This document shows positions 7,767-11,099 of a DNA stretch of 11,099 nucleotides, piece by piece. This stretch comes from Candidatus Sabulitectum sp. (lineage in GTDB: Bacteria; Fermentibacterota; Fermentibacteria; Fermentibacterales; Fermentibacteraceae). Every line of letters starts with the position of its first letter. The first letter of the stretch is position 1. The notes below the pieces were generated by a model. That model had not been told where the DNA came from. It worked only from the letters and a program-made list of their open reading frames with translations, and made no database searches. Location of the stretch: positions 1-11,099 of the forward strand of contig JAGLDB010000053.1 of assembly GCA_023145935.1 (NCBI GenBank), written 5' to 3'. The position numbers were made by a program, and so were the translations under genes.

Positions 7767-8517
7767 GCCTGTTAATACAGCTTTCAAGCACACTGCCCAG
7801 CATCTCCAGTTTGTTTCGGAACCTGGAGTTCATGGTTCCCCTTCCAGCCAGAAGAAGAATTCTTGTGTTACCTTCCGTGTCAGGAACAGGTATGAAAGCA
7901 GCACCATCCGGGAAAGAGTCTTCTCCGTTGAATGGCAGGTTCTCGGAAGAGAGATAACACGGAGATTCAAAGCCGGATCCACTGAAAGACTCAGGTACCT
8001 TTTCCCCAAGGATCAGCTTGAATTCACCCTTTAAAACTTCATAGATGCCGCATGTGTCTACGGATGTAAGGGATTGCATAGCGTTCAGTATATCTTGCGC
8101 GGCTTCCTGGATTGTGGCAGATTGATTGAGAAGTGCAGCGAAATCTCTTCGCAGAGCTTTGTTTCTGTCTACCTGGGGTACCGAGTGAACGATTGCAAGA
8201 ACAAGCTGCTCTCCGTTCTTATTGTACGAGACTGCTTCTATCAGTGTGTGAGGGGTAAGGATACCGTCAACAACAAGGGTTTCCTTATTTCCTGATGCCA
8301 GAGCTCTGGCAACCGGGCAGTTATTGAAGCACTCAAGCAATCCCTGGAAAATATCTGTACACTTCTTTCCCGTCAGGAATTCTGTGCTGTGGCCAAAGAA
8401 CAACTCAGCGGAAGGGTTTACCCACACAACTCTGATGTTTGAGTCAAATATTATCACAAGCTCTGAGATAGAGCAGAGAATCTTTTCCGTGAAAGAATCC
8501 GGAATATTTTTAAACAC
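7750..8517 (-). CDS. Small PAS plus GAF-like sensory protein without output domain
   Basis: A 255-residue soluble protein with two sensory modules and no catalytic or DNA-binding domain. The PAS module (about 8-115) has the usual start (ISELVIIFDSNIRVVWVNPSAELFFG) and the insertion GKKCTDIF...ECFNNCP, with Cys53, Cys63 and Cys67, a pattern found in a subset of PAS domains. The second half (about 122-255) has a GAF-like layout: LRRDFAALLNQSATIQEAAQDIL helices, CGIYEVLKGEFKLI strands and a C-terminal helix. The start is uncertain: GTG 8517 has GGAAAGG 5 nt upstream and is preferred; TTG 8550 in the same frame would add 11 residues but has no ribosome site, and a stop at 8566-8568 rules out anything longer. 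It lies downstream of rsmH on the same strand and overlaps the transporter gene tail-to-tail by 17 nt. Its partner is unknown. Confidence 0.8.
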   Translation of the reverse strand: MFKNIPDSFTEKILCSISELVIIFDSNIRVVWVNPSAELFFGHSTEFLTGKKCTDIFQGLLECFNNCPVARALASGNKETLVVDGILTPHTLIEAVSYNKNGEQLVLAIVHSVPQVDRNKALRRDFAALLNQSATIQEAAQDILNAMQSLTSVDTCGIYEVLKGEFKLILGEKVPESFSGSGFESPCYLSSENLPFNGEDSFPDGAAFIPVPDTEGNTRILLLAGRGTMNSRFRNKLEMLGSVLESCINRLTSSL

Positions 8518-8647
8518 AACAACCTTTCCAGACCCCTCCAGAATGTCCAAACCAAATATGACTGTTTAGAAAGGCAGTGGCAAGAGCCGTGAAAGACTTG
8601 AAACCTGATGTTTTTCTTTTTTCGAATCAGAAGCAGCGGGAAATTTG

Positions 8648-9685
8648 TTACGCTTTCACTGCCCAGCGGAGCTTCGCACTGGATGAACGCGGGTTGTCAT
8701 GTTTCTCCTGAAAGGAAGGACGCACCGGTCGGCGGACACATTCTGAGTAAACGCCCTGTTCGGCAAAGCTCTTGAAGCTTTTTTTAACACGGCGATCTTC
8801 TCCGGAATGAAATGAAAGAACAGCAATTCTGCCACCGCTTTTAAGACAGTCAGGTATTGAAAGCAGCAGTTGATCCAGCGCTTCAAACTCATTGTTTACT
8901 TCTATTCGAAGTGCCTGAAATACCCTTCTGACCGATAGTTTTGATTCATCAGGTTCAAGTTCCATGCTCTGCAGAGCTCTGCTGATTACCGATGCAAGTC
9001 CAACGGTTGTCATGCATTCTTTTCCAGCCGAGAGTATGGCTTTTGCAAGAAGAACTGCATGGGTTTCGTCTGCGTTCTCAGCAAGAATATCCACTAGAGA
9101 ATCCTCTGTTACTCGAAGCAGCAGCTCCGCAGCCGTTTCACCGGAAGTGTTGTCAAGGCGCAGATCCAATGGAGCGGAGTTTTTGAAAGAAAAGCCTCTC
9201 TCAGGGGTATCCAGCTGCATGGAAGACACTCCAAGGTCAGCAAGTATGAAGTCAAAGCCTTCCGGACGCACATTAAGGCAATCCTTTATCTGTGAGAAGT
9301 TCATGTGCCGGGTAATAAATACAGATTCATCAAATCCAAGTTTACGAATGCGTTTTTCCGTTCTGACAAGTTCATGTGAATCAACATCGATCCCTAAAAG
9401 AAAGCCACCGGGCAGAATGCGTGGCAGTATTCCCTCAGCATGGCCGCCGTACCCCAGTGTGCAGTCTATACCGCTCATGCCACGCTTCAGGTTTAGTGTT
9501 TCAAAGATCTCACTTACACAGATGGGCAGATGCATTCCTGCAGGGGTTTGCCCCCGCTCGATGACTTTCTTTACATCACCGGGATACTTCCCCGGATCAA
9601 GTTCTTTGTATTTCTCGCTGAACTTTCGAGGGTGGGTTCCCGCATAGCGGACCCGGCGCTTGTGCTTTACTGGTTTATCGGTCAT
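8648..9685 (-). CDS. rsmH: 16S rRNA (cytosine(1402)-N(4))-methyltransferase RsmH
   Basis: RsmH (MraW) uses S-adenosylmethionine to methylate N4 of C1402 of 16S rRNA in the ribosomal P site. Motifs, numbered from ATG 9685 (345 residues): SAM-binding LGYGGH (77-82), Asp100 in GIDVD, DLGVSSMQLDTPERGFSF (from 150), PLDLRLD, FQALRIEVNNE and SFHSGEDR (291-298, Gly in place of the usual Leu in FHSLEDR), ending NPRSSSAKLR. About 50 residues precede the PAGMHLPI...EI segment where shorter homologues begin; this extension is basic (KHKRRVRYAGTHPRKFSEKYKEL). The start is not settled: ATG 9694 and TTG 9727 are in frame, and none has a strong ribosome site close by. rsmH usually sits in the mraZ-rsmH-ftsL-ftsI-mur cluster; here neither side carries such genes. 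The PAS gene follows after about 130 nt. Confidence 0.94.
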   Translation of the reverse strand: MTDKPVKHKRRVRYAGTHPRKFSEKYKELDPGKYPGDVKKVIERGQTPAGMHLPICVSEIFETLNLKRGMSGIDCTLGYGGHAEGILPRILPGGFLLGIDVDSHELVRTEKRIRKLGFDESVFITRHMNFSQIKDCLNVRPEGFDFILADLGVSSMQLDTPERGFSFKNSAPLDLRLDNTSGETAAELLLRVTEDSLVDILAENADETHAVLLAKAILSAGKECMTTVGLASVISRALQSMELEPDESKLSVRRVFQALRIEVNNEFEALDQLLLSIPDCLKSGGRIAVLSFHSGEDRRVKKSFKSFAEQGVYSECVRRPVRPSFQEKHDNPRSSSAKLRWAVKA

Positions 9686-9788
9686 GCCGGACATCAGAAC
9701 AATTGTTTCCAGGTGCTTTGTGGTCAATGATCAAAGTATTCACTTTACCCCTCAAAAAAATAAAAAGAGCATTCTCTGTATGAAAGCG

Positions 9789-9817
9789 ACAATACCTCCG
9801 GAAGTTATTCCAGTCAA
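9789..9817 (-). promoter_or_regulatory. Likely sigma-70 promoter of rsmH
   Basis: On the minus strand, TTGACT (9817-9812) is separated by exactly 17 nt from TATTGT (9794-9789). This is 5/6 and 4/6 agreement with the -35 and -10 consensus, and it points to rsmH about 100 nt downstream. The gap leaves a leader that contains a run of T and a GAGGGG ribosome-type site (9753-9748). Confidence 0.4.
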
Positions 9818-10087
9818 CAATATCTGAACAAAGGCGCCCAGGCGGGCAGAGTGGTTAAGCATTTATCTAAGTACATCACTGCAGGCTTCCTGAAACTATT
9901 TGCGAAGAAGCTTCATTTGTGTAATATTTTTGATAAGAATACATCTTCTCTTATGGGGTTAGGCGTTTTCTGGTTGTTACACCTAAAGGTATTGGCCACT
10001 TATATTTCTCAAGATCTTCTTACACCACTATATTGGGCTCTACTATTTTCTACTGATACTTAGCGGCGAGTTTAGTAATATTTCATG

Positions 10088-10095
10088 AAAGGAGG
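10088..10095 (+). promoter_or_regulatory. Consensus ribosome binding site deciding a GTG start
   Basis: AAAGGAGG is a near-perfect match to the 16S rRNA anti-Shine-Dalgarno and lies 8 nt before GTG 10104. It is the strongest ribosome site in the window and is the main reason to accept the small gene that follows. An ATG at 10085 is in another frame and closes after 19 codons. Confidence 0.75.
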
Positions 10096-10103
10096 CTTCC
10101 TTA

Positions 10104-10529
10104 GTGCTAATATTTACACTACTGGTAGCAATTTCTTCGTTTAACCTTACGGGCTTCTGGCATTCCACGCCAGATCTGTCTGAAGGATACAAGAGCTGTT
10201 ACTTTTTCTGGGATACGGGTGAGTACGCCTTTCTAGAGTCCATTGAGGAAGATTATGTGTACATGGGAAGCTGGTTCTTAAGAGATGACGAACTGGTTCT
10301 TGACTTATCCGATGCCATTTCTGTGGGAGGTATGCCTTTAAATGTAAGACTTGCTGAAATAGTACTTGATCTTTACAGTACACGCATTGTAAGCCGCCTG
10401 ATCTCACTTGATGGGGAATACTTCTTTCTGCTGGAGAGGAACCCGCAGTCAGCCATCTTATCTCTTGTTCCGACCTGGGGTATGACAGACAGCGAAAGAA
10501 ATGCCTTCTCTGCTGTGATTGAACCATAG
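10104..10529 (+). CDS. Small orphan protein, probably exported, beta-rich
   Basis: A 141-residue protein I do not recognise. The first 13 or so residues are hydrophobic (MLIFTLLVAISSF) and could be a short signal or anchor, though no positive charge precedes them. The body starts NLTGFWHSTP and alternates aromatic and polar residues (CYFFWDTGEYAFLE, DYVYMGSWFLRDDELVLDLS, DGEYFFLLERN), suggesting beta strands. The 'L-x-G-x-W' opening followed by 'G-S-W-x-L...L-x-L' resembles lipocalin-like or copper-resistance-type small beta-barrel domains, but this is a structural guess. The GTG start is supported by AAAGGAGG 8 nt upstream. Composition is strongly acidic. It stands alone on the + strand after an AT-rich gap, with no clear terminator after it. 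It may be lineage-specific. Confidence 0.7.
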   Translation: MLIFTLLVAISSFNLTGFWHSTPDLSEGYKSCYFFWDTGEYAFLESIEEDYVYMGSWFLRDDELVLDLSDAISVGGMPLNVRLAEIVLDLYSTRIVSRLISLDGEYFFLLERNPQSAILSLVPTWGMTDSERNAFSAVIEP

Positions 10530-10660
10530 TGTGTGCATCACTTTTAAAGCGCTGCAATAGCCTCAGCTGAATTTAGAGGAATTAACGTCTCAAACATTCA
10601 ACGAACAATCAGAAATCTCCAGCTCATTGAAACTATAAATAGTTGAAGAGATACAGGAAA

Positions 10661-10684
10661 AGCCCCTAGATTTCTCAAGGGGCT
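10661..10684. repeat. Inverted repeat (hairpin)
   Basis: AGCCCCT (10661-10667) and AGGGGCT (10678-10684) form a perfect 7-bp stem, with two further possible pairs inside the 10-nt loop. On the minus strand the stem is followed by TTTTCC, a weak terminator-like tail; on the plus strand nothing T-rich follows. It lies in the degenerate 5' part of the helix-turn-helix reading frame. Confidence 0.4.
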
Positions 10685-10802
10685 CTGGCGCCTCGACCGT
10701 GTCTCCCAGCGAACCATTTTCTGGTACGATGTAACCATAGGGAACGCGACTAAGAAGGAGTCGAGGAAGAGCTTCAGGAACCCCATCATACAGGCTAAAG
10801 AG

Positions 10803-10952
10803 ATGAAACTGGCGATAGAGTTGAACAATCTGACCAAGGCTCAGCTTGCCCGGAAACTCAATATGTCAAGAGCCAGAGTAACTCAGATGCTGAATCTTCT
10901 GAAATTACCGGAGGAACAGAAGGAAGAGATCGAAGCGATGACAGGGAATTAA
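10803..10952 (+). CDS. Short ParB-like helix-turn-helix protein, possibly 5'-truncated
   Basis: From ATG 10803 the frame gives 49 residues that are nearly all one helix-turn-helix: LTKAQLARKLNMSRARVTQM (residues 14-33) then LNLLKLPEEQKEEI. This matches the ParB/Spo0J-type DNA-binding helix pair (T-x-x-x-LA-x-x-L-x-x-S-x-x-x-V-x-x-x-L-x-LLKLP). The same frame is open upstream to 10647 (stop TGA 10644) and still looks coding: basic SRKSFRNPIIQAKEMK runs straight into the domain. However, no ATG, GTG or TTG occurs between 10647 and 10803, and no ribosome site is evident before 10803. So the piece is either a very small regulator or the 3' remnant of a longer gene. ParB nuclease motifs are absent. 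It could belong to a mobile-element or toxin-antitoxin regulator. Confidence 0.5.
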   Translation: MKLAIELNNLTKAQLARKLNMSRARVTQMLNLLKLPEEQKEEIEAMTGN

Positions 10953-11014
10953 TGTGGGAGACGGCTGGTGACGGAGAGAATGTTGCGCAGGACTGTTAAT
11001 AGCAGGATGTCATC

Positions 11015-11043
11015 TTGACAAAAGTATATGATAGTAATATACA
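11015..11043 (+). promoter_or_regulatory. Sigma-70-type promoter near the right edge
   Basis: A perfect -35 box TTGACA (11015-11020), a 17-nt AT-rich spacer and TATACA (11038-11043; 4/6 at -10) face right. The next possible starts are ATG 11043 and ATG 11050, so a transcript would have almost no leader. Confidence 0.5.
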
Positions 11044-11049
11044 TGGAAC

Positions 11050-11099
11050 ATGGTAAAACCAAGAGATATGCTCAGGGATTGTATTGGATTCGAATGGGA
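11050..11099 (+). CDS. 5' fragment of a possible BrnT-like (DUF497) toxin
   Basis: From ATG 11050 the frame is open to the window end and gives 16 full codons, starting MVKPRDMLRDCIGFEW with the next codon beginning GA (Asp or Glu). A 'C-x-GFEWD' opening is how many BrnT/DUF497 RNase toxins begin, and the upstream promoter points at it. The evidence is very short: another frame, from ATG 11043, is open too (MEHGKTKRYAQGLYWIRMG), and neither start has a good ribosome site. If right, the antitoxin brnA would lie beyond the window. This is mostly inference. Confidence 0.3.
   Translation, partial: MVKPRDMLRDCIGFEW

Larger units (their letters stand above)
9728..10103. other. Gene-poor, AT-rich gap
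   Basis: This 376-bp stretch between divergent rsmH and the small orphan gene holds no convincing gene. A frame starting at GTG 9851 would encode 70 residues (hydrophobic in its second half) but lacks a proper ribosome site and family features. Besides the rsmH promoter, a weak + strand promoter-like pair, CTGATA (10053-10058) and TAATAT (10076-10081) with a 17-nt spacer, could serve the next gene. Composition is visibly more AT-rich than in the genes to the left. A D-arm-like tRNA fragment near 9845-9860 is not part of a tRNA. Confidence 0.5.

Noticed and set aside
8964..9647. 227-codon open frame on the + strand
   Set aside because: Antisense to rsmH, whose methyltransferase motifs are complete; the Ser/Arg-rich translation is typical of a shadow frame.
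9843..9866. tRNA-like D-arm sequence (GGGCAGAGTGGTTAAGC)
   Set aside because: No anticodon arm, T-arm (GGTTCGAATCC type) or matching acceptor stem follows within 90 nt; at most a chance match or old fragment.
9851..10063. 70-codon frame starting at GTG 9851
   Set aside because: No convincing ribosome site, AT-rich codons, and no family pattern; treated as part of the gene-poor gap.
10147..10557. 136-codon open frame on the - strand
   Set aside because: Antisense to the orphan gene; the latter has a consensus ribosome site, this one does not, and the translation is Arg/Ser/Gln-rich.
11086..11099. T-arm-like GGATTCGAATGGGA at the right end
   Set aside because: It lies in an open frame and no tRNA 5' parts precede it at the right distance.
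11043..11099. Alternative frame from ATG 11043 at the right edge
   Set aside because: Its start codon overlaps the -10 box and its residues suggest no family; kept only as a competitor to the ATG 11050 frame.
1..11099. CRISPR arrays, insertion sequences or long direct repeats
   Set aside because: No regularly spaced repeats, transposase motifs or paired terminal repeats were seen on reading both strands.

Overview
The window is a stretch of bacterial chromosome, not a plasmid or phage core. Formyl-methionine enzymes (def, fmt), FtsX, YajC and an rRNA methyltransferase (rsmH) are all bacterial housekeeping genes. Base composition is moderate. Genes are tightly packed and several use GTG or TTG starts. 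The mix of a YajC with a signal-like N-terminus, a DUF116 protein and PAS/HD-GYP signalling would suit an uncultivated Gram-negative-type lineage, perhaps of the FCB kind, but I cannot place it firmly from this sequence.

Region 1 (1-2850, + strand) is a compact operon: the 3' end of ftsX, then yajC, def, fmt and a DUF116 gene. Neighbours are 2 nt apart or overlap by 4 to 11 nt, and a hairpin plus T-rich tract follows. It joins division-linked membrane signalling (FtsX), the Sec translocon accessory YajC and the formylation/deformylation cycle (Fmt adds formyl to initiator Met-tRNA, Def removes it from nascent protein) with a cysteine-rich protein of unknown function.

Region 2 (2880-6453, - strand) is a two-gene unit: an M3-family oligoendopeptidase F followed by a three-PAS HD-GYP protein, a predicted cyclic-di-GMP phosphodiesterase. 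The second gene most likely starts at a TTG inside the end of pepF.

Region 3 (6454-9727) holds a major facilitator transporter on the + strand, divergent from pepF. It meets tail-to-tail, with a 17-nt overlap, a small PAS plus GAF-like sensory protein on the - strand. Upstream of that lies rsmH, also on the - strand, away from any visible mraZ/fts/mur cluster and carrying an N-terminal extension.

Region 4 (9728-11099) is different in character: a gene-poor, AT-rich gap, a small probably exported orphan protein with an excellent ribosome binding site, a short ParB-like helix-turn-helix reading frame that looks 5'-truncated, and a promoter-like sequence leading into a frame at the right edge whose first residues recall BrnT/DUF497 toxins. 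This end looks like accessory DNA. I found no CRISPR array, complete tRNA, rRNA or insertion sequence. The best candidates for something undescribed are the DUF116 protein, the orphan Cys-motif PAS protein and the right-hand accessory segment; none of them can be shown to be a new system from this sequence alone.
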